Shown: positions 25,741 to 34,927, counted from the stretch's first letter. The stretch: 64,000 nucleotides of DNA from CAIKNB01 sp964415965 (GCA_964415965.1 CAYQCK010000002.1:1-64000), one strand, 5' to 3'. The notes: generated from the letters alone by a model not told the origin. Program-made: numbers and translations.

Positions 25741-26502
25741 TCAGGGCTTGGGCTGAGGCAACGGCACTCCAGCGGGCGCCGCCAAGGCCGCCGTCGAAGT
25801 GGCGGCGGTATCGGCCGAAGCTTGCTTGGCAGCCGGCGGTTGGTACGTATAGACCCTCAGCAGGATGCTGAACGAAGTTTCGGCCTTGTCGCTCGAAGAC
25901 AAGGTGATGCTTTGGACGTCCATGAGGCGCAAGCTGTTTTCGATTGCGCCCAAGAAACGCCTCATCTCGAAATACGACGGGGCCCTCACGGACAAGGAAA
26001 CGTCCATGGGCACAACCATGCCCTGCAGGGGCACTTGTCCCGCCGCTCCTTTGGGTTCGATGAAAGCTATGGTGTCGATGCTGACCGAATTCGCCAGGGC
26101 CGCCGCCCCGAACTGCACCAGGAGCGAGGGTATGTTCTGTTCCTGCGGCAAAGCTTCGCTCACCTGCTGTTGGATGTCCGCGGGAATCGACTGGGCGGCC
26201 GCGACCGAACCTTCGACGCTCTTAAGGTACGTCCTCTCGCTTTCGGTGGTTGACAGCCTGTTCTGGGTCTCGGAATTGAGGCGTTTTATCTCCTGGATCA
26301 TCGGCCGGTGGATGAATATCGCCGCCGCCGCGAACGCGGCGATCATGAAAAGATAGATGACGGCGTAGTAGTCGGTGAATATCTTGGACGGACCCTTAGC
26401 CTGTTCTCCTTCGGGGACCGCGCCGAAACGCTTCAAGCCCGACGGCGGCAAAGCCGGCTTTCCGTTGTTCTGGTTGTTCGGCATGGGGCTCGGGTTAGCC
26501 AT
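25741..26502 (-). CDS. pilO: Type IV pilus alignment protein PilO-like
   Basis: 253 residues. A cytoplasmic N-terminus of about 45 residues precedes one transmembrane helix (YYAVIYLFMIAAFAAAAIFI), a coiled coil (IQEIKRLNSETQNRLSTTES) and the ferredoxin-like domain (VSLSVRAPSYFEMRRFLGAI ... RLMDVQSITLSSSDKAETSF), which is the PilO layout. The tail is Ala/Pro-rich. PilO pairs with PilN to connect the cytoplasmic ring to the pilus. One base separates it from pilN. Confidence 0.88.
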   Translation of the reverse strand: MANPSPMPNNQNNGKPALPPSGLKRFGAVPEGEQAKGPSKIFTDYYAVIYLFMIAAFAAAAIFIHRPMIQEIKRLNSETQNRLSTTESERTYLKSVEGSVAAAQSIPADIQQQVSEALPQEQNIPSLLVQFGAAALANSVSIDTIAFIEPKGAAGQVPLQGMVVPMDVSLSVRAPSYFEMRRFLGAIENSLRLMDVQSITLSSSDKAETSFSILLRVYTYQPPAAKQASADTAATSTAALAAPAGVPLPQPKP

Positions 26503-26503
26503 A

Positions 26504-27655
26504 TCATTGGGCGACCTCGGTCGCGGCCACCAGCGGCTTGAGCGCGTTATCGGACAACGTTAGGGACAGCTGGAACCTGACGGCATCCACCCTCCGCTTG
26601 TCCTTAGCGTCGTATTCGACCGTATAGCTGGAGGATTCTGCCTGCTTCACAAAAGGAGCCGTCCTGAAGACGACGAGCTGCTTGGCTGCCGTATCCAGAC
26701 TGTCCGCCACGACCGCCAGCATCACTTTCCGATCCGTCGTGACCGAAAAATTCTCGTAATAGACGGTCGGGAGCGTCGAGTTCTCCAGGTCCTGCAGGAG
26801 CTTGGTCGGACTGACGTGCACATCGAGTAGGCCGGCCAGGGTCTTGAGTTTGGGCTCGAGGCTCTGGAACTCGGACCAGGATTTCAACTGCTTGTTGATG
26901 TTACGTTCCACTTCGAAATACTGCGCATCGGCTTGGCTCAGGCGTCCCGCGGCCTGGCTTTTCTGCCAGTTCAGCAACGCATAACCCCCGCCGCCCAGGA
27001 TCAAAAACATGACGAATGTCAGGGCGAAGGTGAATTGGCGCTTGCGGACGTCGACATGCAACAGCCGCACGTCCTCATCCGATACGAAACTCACCCGCAA
27101 CGGCTTGCGCACGCGCCGGATGACCCTGACGCGCTTGGGGGCGACCGGGAAAGGCGCAAACTGGGCCTTTGGTTTTGGCGCTGCTGCGGCCTGGGGACCG
27201 GCCGACGGAGCAGCGGGCGCGCCGCCCAACGGTGCGACCGTCGGCAAAGCGCCTGGAGATCCCGGGACAGCCGGCTTGCCAGCGGCCGTCGGGGAAACCT
27301 GTCCCGCCGGGGCTGCTCCCGGAACGGCCGGTTTGGGCGCCGGCGGCTTGAAGAATTGGGGCGGCAGCTTGGGCGGCGCCACCGCGGCCGGCGGCTTGAA
27401 CAGCTTCGACTTGAGTTCTTCGAAAAAATTCGTGGCGTAGAAAGCCAGCTTGGTTAGCGTCGGTTCGCCGGCCAGGACCTGGTCGATTTCGCCCTCGTCG
27501 ACTTCGATGACTTCGATGTCCTCGCCCTCTTCCGCCGGGATGAAGAATTTCATCCCCGACCCCTCGTCTTTGGGGGGCTCCTGTTTGGCGGAAATTTTCA
27601 GCGCTTCTTCCTTTTTCCGCAGTTCTTCGGGGAGAAGCGAGATGTCTGAGGACAT
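26504..27655 (-). CDS. pilN: Type IV pilus alignment protein PilN-like, long cytoplasmic extension
   Basis: 383 residues, about twice the usual 180-200 for PilN. The N-terminal MSSDISLLPEELRKKEEALK matches the conserved PilN start (INLLP-type motif binding PilM). A Pro/Ala-rich linker of roughly 90 residues follows (about 90-180), then a basic stretch, a transmembrane helix (FTFALTFVMFLILGGGGYAL), a coiled coil and a periplasmic-type ferredoxin-like domain. The large linker separating the PilM-binding peptide from the membrane is unusual compared with proteobacterial PilN. It sits between pilM and pilO. Confidence 0.88.
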   Translation of the reverse strand: MSSDISLLPEELRKKEEALKISAKQEPPKDEGSGMKFFIPAEEGEDIEVIEVDEGEIDQVLAGEPTLTKLAFYATNFFEELKSKLFKPPAAVAPPKLPPQFFKPPAPKPAVPGAAPAGQVSPTAAGKPAVPGSPGALPTVAPLGGAPAAPSAGPQAAAAPKPKAQFAPFPVAPKRVRVIRRVRKPLRVSFVSDEDVRLLHVDVRKRQFTFALTFVMFLILGGGGYALLNWQKSQAAGRLSQADAQYFEVERNINKQLKSWSEFQSLEPKLKTLAGLLDVHVSPTKLLQDLENSTLPTVYYENFSVTTDRKVMLAVVADSLDTAAKQLVVFRTAPFVKQAESSSYTVEYDAKDKRRVDAVRFQLSLTLSDNALKPLVAATEVAQ

Positions 27656-27666
27656 TCAGGTCGTCG

Positions 27667-28737
27667 TCATTCGATATCGCGCATGGCGCAGCCGATGGAA
27701 ACCGTGAACCTCGGCCCGATTTCGTCCAGGATGGGCCGCAGATCCTGCGGATAGACCACCCGCGCCCACGGATCGCCGAGATACGCGTTGACGTTCATGA
27801 GTTGGGTCACGAATTCGGGCAAGCTGGGCAACAAGGCCGAACCGCCGGTCAGGATGATCTTGTCGATGCGCTTCGGCTGTCCGTTCTCGGTCTGGCCCTG
27901 GTACAGGTTGAACGAATAGCGGATTTCGTCGATGATCGGCTTCAGGATGGCCGACAGGATGATGGAGATATCTCCGGTCTGGGCGAAGGTCTGCATGGAA
28001 CGGATGTCGCGCTTCATGTTCTCGGCCTGTTCGTACGGGATGGAAAGCGTCTTCGAGATGGTCTGGGTGATGGCCACGCCGCCGGTCGCGATCGACCGGT
28101 TCAGGAACGGGATGCCTTTCTCGATGACCGAGATGTTGGTGCGCATCGAGCCGATATCGATGACCATGATATTAGACCGGTCCTTGCCGATGAGCGACCT
28201 GATCTGGGCGAACGCCTCGGTCTCGAGCGAGATGAGCTCCAATCCCGCCTTCTTGGACAGGTCAAGATAACGCTGCACGAGGCCCTTGGGCGCCCCGGTC
28301 AGCAGGACGCGCGTCACCTTCTTCGTGCCTTCCCCGGTCGCCTCCGTATCGATGACCTTGCTGTCGAGGGATACTTCCTCGAGCGGCACCGGGATGAGCT
28401 TACGCGCCTGGAGCTTGATGGATTCCTGGATCTCCTTTTCGGTCGAACCCGGCACGCTGATGATCGACGAGAAGACGGAGGAGATCGGCAAAGCGGCCAC
28501 GGACAGCTTGGTCGTACACTTCGCCTTCTCGATCATCTTCTTCACGAACACCGCCGTCTTGTCGAGATCCTCGCCCAGCGCCTTGTCGAAGGATTCCGTG
28601 GGCAGGGCGGCATACGCATAGGTCACGAGCCGGGCGCGGCCCTTTTCGTTCTTGAGCTCGACGATCTTTATCCCGGATTGGCCGATATCGACGCCGAGGT
28701 AGCTTTTTGCGGCTGGTGCCCTGGAGAAAAGTCCCAT
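27667..28737 (-). CDS. pilM: Type IV pilus actin-like ATPase PilM
   Basis: 356 residues, FtsA/PilM type. Phosphate-binding loops are YLGVDIGQSGIKIVELK near residue 13 and IMVIDIGSMRTNISVIE in the second half, and the adenosine loop is IILTGGSALLPSLPEFV. PilM forms the cytoplasmic ring that binds the N-terminal peptide of PilN. It begins the core pil genes, four bases after the 651-residue surface protein in the same direction. Confidence 0.95.
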   Translation of the reverse strand: MGLFSRAPAAKSYLGVDIGQSGIKIVELKNEKGRARLVTYAYAALPTESFDKALGEDLDKTAVFVKKMIEKAKCTTKLSVAALPISSVFSSIISVPGSTEKEIQESIKLQARKLIPVPLEEVSLDSKVIDTEATGEGTKKVTRVLLTGAPKGLVQRYLDLSKKAGLELISLETEAFAQIRSLIGKDRSNIMVIDIGSMRTNISVIEKGIPFLNRSIATGGVAITQTISKTLSIPYEQAENMKRDIRSMQTFAQTGDISIILSAILKPIIDEIRYSFNLYQGQTENGQPKRIDKIILTGGSALLPSLPEFVTQLMNVNAYLGDPWARVVYPQDLRPILDEIGPRFTVSIGCAMRDIE

Positions 28738-28741
28738 ATGG

Positions 28742-30697
28742 TTAGAATGCGTCGCGTGATGCGGGTAAGGATTTGGTCACGTCACCCATGCCCGGCGGAG
28801 GGTTAGCCACGGCCCGGCCGTCGAAAACCACTTCTTCGGCCGCCTGGGCAGCCGAGCGGTAGTTGCGCTCGAGGTTGATGCGGTACGCGGCCATCAGACC
28901 GAAGACCTTAAGGGGCACGTCGACCCCGCCGGTCGTGCCGGTGTAGATGGCGTTTTCCGCGAAATACGCCCCGACGATCTTGGTCGCCCCGGAGTTGATG
29001 TAGATATTCCCTCCCCCGCCGACCGCGTTCTTCTTGACGATGATGCCGAACGACGCCAGGTTCCGGAGGGATGTCACGTTGCTCAATGCGGTGTAATCGA
29101 GCACGGTCCCGGCGCCCGATATCGTCAGGTTGCCGGATACGATCAGCAGGCCATTCCCCCGCTCCGTCGCGCTTGTCCCGTTCAGGAAAGTCTTGGCGCC
29201 CAAGGTCGCATCCCCGGGCACGTAATATACCTTGCCCGCCAAAGTCGCTGGCAATGCCGCCGTGATGTTGCCCGGCGTCAAAGTGACCACCTCGCCGTAT
29301 CGTCCGGCCAAGATGCCGTTGATGTCGATGCTGCCGAGCGTGCCCGCGTATTGCGTCGAACCCTTGGGCAAGGTCAGGCTCACCGCCCCGGCCTCGGTGC
29401 AGCCGGAACCGCTGCTGAATCCGGTGATCGACCCCTTGCTGGTCAGGCAATACGTGGATTGCGACACCTTGGACGCGCTGCCGACGATGCCTTGCTGGGC
29501 GTAGACATTGCCGAACTTCGCTTGGAGCCAGGCCGGCACGCACAACGGATCGGCAATCTGGCAATTGGCATCATAACAATCCGCAAGGCCGCTCAAGTCG
29601 TCATCCAACCCGTTGCTGCAGGCCGTATGCACATCAGGCGGCGTGGCCGGCTCGCCGGCGACCGGACATCCGGCATATCCGGCACAACCCGAATCCATGC
29701 AGTCCTTCGGACCGTCCCAATCGTCGTCAAAACCGTTGGCGCACAGCGCCGTGCCGTTGAATTCGGTATTGGTCAGGTTCTCGATGCATTCCGGCGCCGT
29801 GCTGCAACCGTTATCTCGGCAATCGGCGTTCACGTCGCCGTCATCATCGATGCCATTCCGGCAAAGGGAGACGCCCCAAAAATCGGTCGCGCCCGTCACC
29901 TCCTGGCAAACGGAATTGGATTTGCATTGCGTATCGGCGCAATCGGCCGCACCGTTCAGGTCGTTATCCAACCCATCGCGGCATTCGGCCTCGGCCGGAC
30001 CCGGCGGAATCAGGGGTTCGTTCGGGGTGCTGAGTGTAGCGTACTGGAAATCGATGTAGCCGAACCCCGAGCCGTCGCTATTACCGTTCCACGCCAAAGA
30101 AGAAAAGTTCCCGACCGGATGGCTGCCCAAGGGATTTCCGTTGAACGTCTTATTGGCCGTGTTGTATAGGACCTTATAGCTGAACAAGACGCACGCCCCG
30201 GGATCCAGGCAATTCAAAGAAATCCAACCCTTGGAACCTTGGTTGCAGACCTTGGACCAGCCATGGACCTCAATCAAACCTGAACCGGAATTCACGTAAG
30301 CCATCGCCGGTCCCGTGGGCTGGACGCCTGAACAGTCGGGATGGGCCTGGCAAGTCGCCCCGAAACACACCCAGCCGACCTTGTCGGACCAGCCGAAACC
30401 CTTAAGTTCGCGGGTGTTCGTATCGACCGTCACGCCATAACTTCCGCAGCCGCTGGGGCAAGCTCCCGGCACGCTGGACAAATCCACGTCATTCAACGAT
30501 ATCCAACCGGTCGGATCGGACCACAACCAGCCCCTGACATAGTCCGCCGAGGTCGCCCTGGCTTGGTAATGCGTCTTGGTGTCGAACTGCAGCGCCGCAA
30601 TCAACATCCCCACGCCGACGAATAGCACGAAGGCCGAGGCAAGATGATGCCAGCGCCAAAGCCACTTCGGCCACGACCAGCTATTACGTCTTTTCAT
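28742..30697 (-). CDS. Large surface protein with GWxWS and Cys/Asp repeats
   Basis: 651 residues from the ATG at 30697. One N-terminal membrane anchor (about 17-38). Then at least three tryptophan repeats of the type GWLWSDPTGWISLN, GFGWSDKVGWVCFG and VHGWSKVCNQGSKGWISLN (about 55-165) and a fourth degenerate one near 200. Then four repeats of about 40 residues, each C-x-N/D-G-x-D-x-D-x6-DC-x-D-x2-C (near 239, 279, 319 and 360), which resemble calcium-binding repeats and hold many disulfide-capable Cys. The C-terminal 260 residues are beta-rich, Gly/Asn/Thr-rich. Directly upstream of pilM, it may be a pilus-associated adhesin, which is inference. A longer start at 30784 would overlap RNase HI and cross a hairpin. 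Confidence 0.82.
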   Translation of the reverse strand: MKRRNSWSWPKWLWRWHHLASAFVLFVGVGMLIAALQFDTKTHYQARATSADYVRGWLWSDPTGWISLNDVDLSSVPGACPSGCGSYGVTVDTNTRELKGFGWSDKVGWVCFGATCQAHPDCSGVQPTGPAMAYVNSGSGLIEVHGWSKVCNQGSKGWISLNCLDPGACVLFSYKVLYNTANKTFNGNPLGSHPVGNFSSLAWNGNSDGSGFGYIDFQYATLSTPNEPLIPPGPAEAECRDGLDNDLNGAADCADTQCKSNSVCQEVTGATDFWGVSLCRNGIDDDGDVNADCRDNGCSTAPECIENLTNTEFNGTALCANGFDDDWDGPKDCMDSGCAGYAGCPVAGEPATPPDVHTACSNGLDDDLSGLADCYDANCQIADPLCVPAWLQAKFGNVYAQQGIVGSASKVSQSTYCLTSKGSITGFSSGSGCTEAGAVSLTLPKGSTQYAGTLGSIDINGILAGRYGEVVTLTPGNITAALPATLAGKVYYVPGDATLGAKTFLNGTSATERGNGLLIVSGNLTISGAGTVLDYTALSNVTSLRNLASFGIIVKKNAVGGGGNIYINSGATKIVGAYFAENAIYTGTTGGVDVPLKVFGLMAAYRINLERNYRSAAQAAEEVVFDGRAVANPPPGMGDVTKSLPASRDAF

Positions 30698-30742
30698 AGA
30701 CGCTTTTTTAAATAAAGAATGGCGGTTTTTCATTCCGCCATT

Positions 30743-30748
30743 ATTGTA
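30743..30748 (-). promoter_or_regulatory. Putative -10 box and hairpin leader for the pilus operon
   Basis: Minus-strand TGGTACAAT places an extended -10 hexamer at 30748-30743. The resulting leader begins with an AATGGCGG/CCGCCATT hairpin (about 30718-30742) and reaches the ATG at 30697. Confidence 0.45.
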
Positions 30749-30780
30749 CCACATCCGAGGATAAAATTGCGCAAATAAGC

Positions 30781-31209
30781 TCAACCTTCAGCCTCGCGAG
30801 TTATCCCCATCCCCTCATCCATGGCTTGGTTCGACAGCCGGTCGGCGTGCTTGTTCTGCTCCCGCCTGACATGGCGGTACGCAACCCGACCGCCAAGGAG
30901 GGTTTCTTGGTTTTTCAGTTCCAGGAACCGCCGAGCCAAATCAGGGTTCTTGACTTTGTATTCGCCCCTGGCCTGCTTGACCAATAATTCGCTGTCCGCG
31001 ACGACTTCGGCCGACTTGGCGCCTAAAGCCACTGCCCGCTGCAGCCCCAAAATCGCGGCTTGGTATTCCGCCTGGTTGTTGGTAGTCTTGCCTAGATACT
31101 TGGCATGCTCCTCGAGGACATTCCCGGTTTCGTCCGAGATGACGACCCCGATGCCGGCCGGCCCCGGATTGCCCCGCGCGCCCCCGTCGGTCTGGATGGT
31201 GAGTTTCAT
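30781..31209 (-). CDS. rnhA: Ribonuclease HI-like
   Basis: 142 residues from the ATG giving MKLTIQTDGGARGNPGPAGI. RNase H active-site residues are Asp in TDGGARGNPG, Glu in TTNNQAEYQA, Asp in VVADSELLV and the final Asp in EQNKHADRLSN. It removes RNA from RNA-DNA hybrids. The start overlaps the stop of the metallopeptidase gene as ATGA, so the longer eight-codon extension is not needed. It is closer to the bacterial/archaeal short RNH group than to E. coli RnhA (basic protrusion absent). Confidence 0.93.
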   Translation of the reverse strand: MKLTIQTDGGARGNPGPAGIGVVISDETGNVLEEHAKYLGKTTNNQAEYQAAILGLQRAVALGAKSAEVVADSELLVKQARGEYKVKNPDLARRFLELKNQETLLGGRVAYRHVRREQNKHADRLSNQAMDEGMGITREAEG

Positions 31210-32984
31210 AATTTCTTCAACGTCCCGTCCCAAACATACTCTTCGGAGCAGCTCAGATACCCCGGTTCATCGGCGCAGCCGGAAACGCCGTTCACGACCA
31301 GGTCCGTATCGTATTCCACGTTTTCGAAGACGTTCGTCTTCAGCCAGTCGTATTTTTTCTTGAGGTATTCGCTTTTGGCCGCGGCGGATCGGAACTTGCG
31401 TCCGGCCGCGACATATGCCGCGAAGCTATCGGCGAAATCCTCATTGACCCTGACCCGTCCATCCGGGCAATACAGGTTCTGCTTATTCGCCGACGCGTAA
31501 TAGCCATAAGCCGTCAAGAAATCCTGGATCGAGGATGAACGCCGGACGCCGCAAGTCAAAAGAATGCCCGACCCAGGTTCGGGCAAGACGAATCCGATAT
31601 CGTAGAATTCCGCCGTATCTACGGTATATGCTTCATGGGCTGTAGATATGCCGTCAATCGCATGGGCATATTCGTGCAGGATGGTGTAGATATCGACACT
31701 CGCATTCTGCGGTAGATAACTTGCGGTACTCCGCGAAAACCACATGTCATCGAACAGCCAACCAACCGGAAGGCTCGGGACCTGTCCCGCGAAATTCGGC
31801 TCGGTCCCATCGGCATTCAGTACGTCACCCATGCAGGTCCCGAGGATACAGATGGCGTAATTTCCGTCGTCCATCAGGATCCTCTTCGGCAAGACCGAAA
31901 ACGGCATCTGGTAGATCGCGGCCACGAACTCTTTCGGCACGTCGTTCTGATCCCAGGTTTTGAATCTCGTCCGGAACGGGAAGGCTTCGGCGTATGGCTG
32001 GTATAAGGCCTCGCGCTGGAACAACAGCTCATCCATTTTCTGCAAGGTCGCAGCCGTCAGCAAGTTGCCTTCGGGCAAAGAGTTGTTCCGCTGGAACCTG
32101 TGGAGGGTCTTGAGGTCGCCGGAAAGCCAAGCCGCATTATCAGCATCCTGCGGACTGTAACCCAACATCAACAACGCGCCGTAGACCCTGAAGGCCGGCG
32201 ACGCTTTATCCGCCAAACCGGCCTGGACCAAATCGATACCGGAACCCGTAGATGCGATCTGTTGGGCCCGGGCATCGCTTGAAAAATATTTCGATTTAAG
32301 CTGGAAAGGCACATGGGCCGGAGCGGCGGTCGGTGTTTGATTTGACGCTGAATTCTGGCTGGCTTCTTGGCTCGTCGCGGGATTCTGGCTGGTTTGAGGC
32401 TGGGTGATTTGGGTCGGCGTGCTTGGAGCCGTCTGATTCGCCGCTGAAGATTGGGCTATGAGCGCCTTCCGGAATTCCAAATCATAACCGATGGCCGGAG
32501 AGGCCGTGAATTCCTGGTAGGGCTGGAAATCGTTGACGCTGCCGATTGGCGGACCTTGGAGGTAATTGGCGAAGAAAGCGTCCGACAGGTCATGGACAAG
32601 ATTCGCCCAGCCGGTTCCGTACAATGCGATGGCCGTCGCCTCGTCATTCACCCACCTCAACTGGCCGCCGCGGGCCACGGCGTAGACTTTCGGGTCGGTC
32701 GTGATCTTCACCAGTCTGGCTCCAGGCTTGTAGGTGACGTTGCCGCCCAGCGGCAACTTGGCCAATTCGTCATCGGTGATGCCCTGGACCTTGTCGAAGC
32801 TCTCGTACCAAGTGAAAAACACCCTGTCGTTCGGGAAAGCATGGCGCTGCCGGGCCCCATCTACGTAATAGACAGAGGGCTGGCTCCCCTTGACCAAAGA
32901 ACTCGGCTCGACGGCGCCTGCGGCTTGGATAGCGAAGCCTAAAAACAATACGGTGGCGCCGGCGGCCAAACGGATTTTTTTCAT
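31206..32984 (-). CDS. Secreted zinc metallopeptidase with surface and wall-binding domains
   Basis: 592 residues. Signal peptide 1-24. A surface domain at about 28-147 contains GNVTYKPGARLVKITTDPKV and is clearly homologous to the protein at 48991. A Ser/Thr/Gln/Asn linker spans about 178-222. A peptidoglycan-binding-like helical segment follows at about 285-320 (LKTLHRFQRNNSLPEG). The catalytic part holds HEYAH (437-441) and a later acidic motif NEDFADSFAAY that would supply the third zinc ligand, as in gluzincins of the anthrax-lethal-factor type. Four Cys lie in the catalytic part. It is coupled by ATGA to RNase HI and may process or anchor surface proteins, which is inference. Confidence 0.85.
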   Translation of the reverse strand: MKKIRLAAGATVLFLGFAIQAAGAVEPSSLVKGSQPSVYYVDGARQRHAFPNDRVFFTWYESFDKVQGITDDELAKLPLGGNVTYKPGARLVKITTDPKVYAVARGGQLRWVNDEATAIALYGTGWANLVHDLSDAFFANYLQGPPIGSVNDFQPYQEFTASPAIGYDLEFRKALIAQSSAANQTAPSTPTQITQPQTSQNPATSQEASQNSASNQTPTAAPAHVPFQLKSKYFSSDARAQQIASTGSGIDLVQAGLADKASPAFRVYGALLMLGYSPQDADNAAWLSGDLKTLHRFQRNNSLPEGNLLTAATLQKMDELLFQREALYQPYAEAFPFRTRFKTWDQNDVPKEFVAAIYQMPFSVLPKRILMDDGNYAICILGTCMGDVLNADGTEPNFAGQVPSLPVGWLFDDMWFSRSTASYLPQNASVDIYTILHEYAHAIDGISTAHEAYTVDTAEFYDIGFVLPEPGSGILLTCGVRRSSSIQDFLTAYGYYASANKQNLYCPDGRVRVNEDFADSFAAYVAAGRKFRSAAAKSEYLKKKYDWLKTNVFENVEYDTDLVVNGVSGCADEPGYLSCSEEYVWDGTLKKL

Positions 32985-33017
32985 GCCGAAAATTATCCAA
33001 TGCCGGCTCGCCCTTGT

Positions 33018-34823
33018 CTAGCCAGCCGCCCGCACGTCCACCAGCTTGCATTGGATGTCGCGGCGGCCGTTCCATTCGTTGATGCCGACTTCATAGGCGG
33101 CATCGATGAAGGCGCCGGGCGCGAATTCCTCCGCCCGCTTGCCGAAATTGAATCCGATGAAACGCAACGATTTGCCGTCCGGATCGCGCAAGGCGCAGCG
33201 CAGGTGGTTCTGCGCCTGGCCGACCAGATCGCACGACACGACCTGCAGGTTCCGGCTGACGAACACCGGCCGGCGGTTGCCTTCGCCGAAGGGCTCGAAC
33301 CTCTGCAGCGTGCCGACCAGTTCCCAGTTGACCTCGACCAGTTTCAGCTCAGCGTCTATCCATAGGACCGGCCCGACATCGACGCCGGCCAAGGCCGCGG
33401 CCGCTTCGGCCAGGAACTTCTCGACCATCACGACCGCCTCGACGTCCTGGGGAAAGGAAAAACCACAAGCCTGCACGTGGCCGCCGACATGGGTCAGGAT
33501 GCCGTCGCCGGCGCGTTTGACCGCGGCCGTCACGTCGAAGAAGTGGAACGACCGGCCCGACCCGACCCAGCGCTCGCCGTGGCGTCCGATGGCGATGGTC
33601 GGCTTGCCGGTGCGGTCCAGGAATTTCCCGGCCACCAATCCGACGAGCGAAGGCGACCAAGTCTCCGACCAGAACGCCAAAGACGGCGCCTCGACCATGA
33701 CCGCGAACTGCGTTTCGGCCTCTTCGATCATTTTCTGCATCGCCTTTTGGCGCTCGCGGTTCTGTTCCTCCAACCGTTCGGCCAGGATGGTCGCTTCCTC
33801 GTCGTTTTCGGCCAGCATCAGCTTGAGCGCCAACGAGGCGTGGTCCATGCGTCCGGCCGCGTTGATGCGCGGGCCAAGCCCGAACGCGACCGAGTTGGTG
33901 TCCAGCGCCCCCGGCTCATAACCGGCCGATTTGATGAGCATCCGCATCCCCGGACGCCGGGTCTTGTTCAGGACCTTGATGCCGTACGTCTCGAGCACGC
34001 GGTTCTCGCCCAGGAGGGGCACCATGTCGGTCACGGTCGCGATGGACACGAAATCCAACAGCCACTTCTCGAATCCCTCGACGAGCGGCAGGGCGCGCCG
34101 GCGCGCCTCGACGCACAAGGCGCAAGCCAGCTTCCAGGCGACGCCGACGGCAGCCAAATCCTTGAACGGATAGGTCTCGCCCGGCACTTTCGGATGGATG
34201 AGGATGGCGTCCGGCAGCTCGTCCCCGAACTGGTGGTGGTCGACGACGATGGTCTCGATGCCCAGGGTTTTCGCCTTGGCGATCTCGGCGACGTTCGCGA
34301 CCCCGCAGTCCACGGTGATGAGCAGCGAAGTGCCGCGTTCCTTCAGGTAGTCGACCGTGACCGGGTGCAGGCCATAACCCTCCTTGTCGCGATGCGGGAT
34401 ATAGGAGTCGACGTTCGAGATCGCGGACCCGGGACCGTCGGTCGGCTCGTAAGTGACGGCGCCCGGGCCGTCAGCCATCGCCCGCGACAGCCTCTCGAGC
34501 TCCCGTAGGGTCGAGATGAGGACTGCGCTTCCGGTCACTCCGTCGGCGTCATAGTCCCCGTGGACCGTGACCTTCTCGCCTCTTTCGAGCGCTTTGAAGA
34601 CGCGCGCCACCGCTTCAGGCATTTGCTTGAAAAGCGCGGGGTCGTTCACGCCCCTGTCCCAGTCCGGTTGGATGAAATCCGCGATCTCCTCCGCCGTCTT
34701 GAGGCCGCGGTTCGAAAACAACCGACAGGCAACCGGATGCAGGCCGAACCCCTCGGCCAACGCCGAACCCCGCTCGCCGCACGGCGCATCTTCCTTCTCG
34801 ACCATTTGCCAGCGCTTCGTCAT
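33018..34823 (-). CDS. recJ: Single-stranded-DNA exonuclease RecJ
   Basis: 601 residues from the ATG giving MTKRWQMVEKED. DHH phosphoesterase motifs: VTVHGDYDADGVTG (motif I), LLITVDCGVAN (motif II), ETIVVDHHQFG (motif III, DHH), then the DHHA1 domain (VGLVAGKFLDRTGKPTIAIG ... GGHVQACGFSF) and a C-terminal OB fold. It degrades ssDNA 5' to 3' in recombination and mismatch repair. The frame is open for 136 codons upstream, but that part is antisense to the lipoprotein gene region, Arg/Pro-rich and not RecJ-like. Cys residues and linkers are normal. It is monocistronic. Confidence 0.95.
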   Translation of the reverse strand: MTKRWQMVEKEDAPCGERGSALAEGFGLHPVACRLFSNRGLKTAEEIADFIQPDWDRGVNDPALFKQMPEAVARVFKALERGEKVTVHGDYDADGVTGSAVLISTLRELERLSRAMADGPGAVTYEPTDGPGSAISNVDSYIPHRDKEGYGLHPVTVDYLKERGTSLLITVDCGVANVAEIAKAKTLGIETIVVDHHQFGDELPDAILIHPKVPGETYPFKDLAAVGVAWKLACALCVEARRRALPLVEGFEKWLLDFVSIATVTDMVPLLGENRVLETYGIKVLNKTRRPGMRMLIKSAGYEPGALDTNSVAFGLGPRINAAGRMDHASLALKLMLAENDEEATILAERLEEQNRERQKAMQKMIEEAETQFAVMVEAPSLAFWSETWSPSLVGLVAGKFLDRTGKPTIAIGRHGERWVGSGRSFHFFDVTAAVKRAGDGILTHVGGHVQACGFSFPQDVEAVVMVEKFLAEAAAALAGVDVGPVLWIDAELKLVEVNWELVGTLQRFEPFGEGNRRPVFVSRNLQVVSCDLVGQAQNHLRCALRDPDGKSLRFIGFNFGKRAEEFAPGAFIDAAYEVGINEWNGRRDIQCKLVDVRAAG

Positions 34824-34865
34824 GTCGTCGGATTCTGGCACGCCGTCCGACCGCTGGCAAAAGAC

Positions 34866-34893
34866 GGAAAAACCCCCGCTTTTGGCGAGGGTC
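34866..34893 (-). terminator. Terminator of the lipoprotein gene
   Basis: CCCTCGC and GCGGGGG pair with one G-T pair, followed by five T on the minus strand, between the stop at 34928 and recJ. Confidence 0.75.
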
Positions 34894-34927
34894 AAGTCGG
34901 CTTCCGGCTTAGGCTTCGGCCCGGCCG

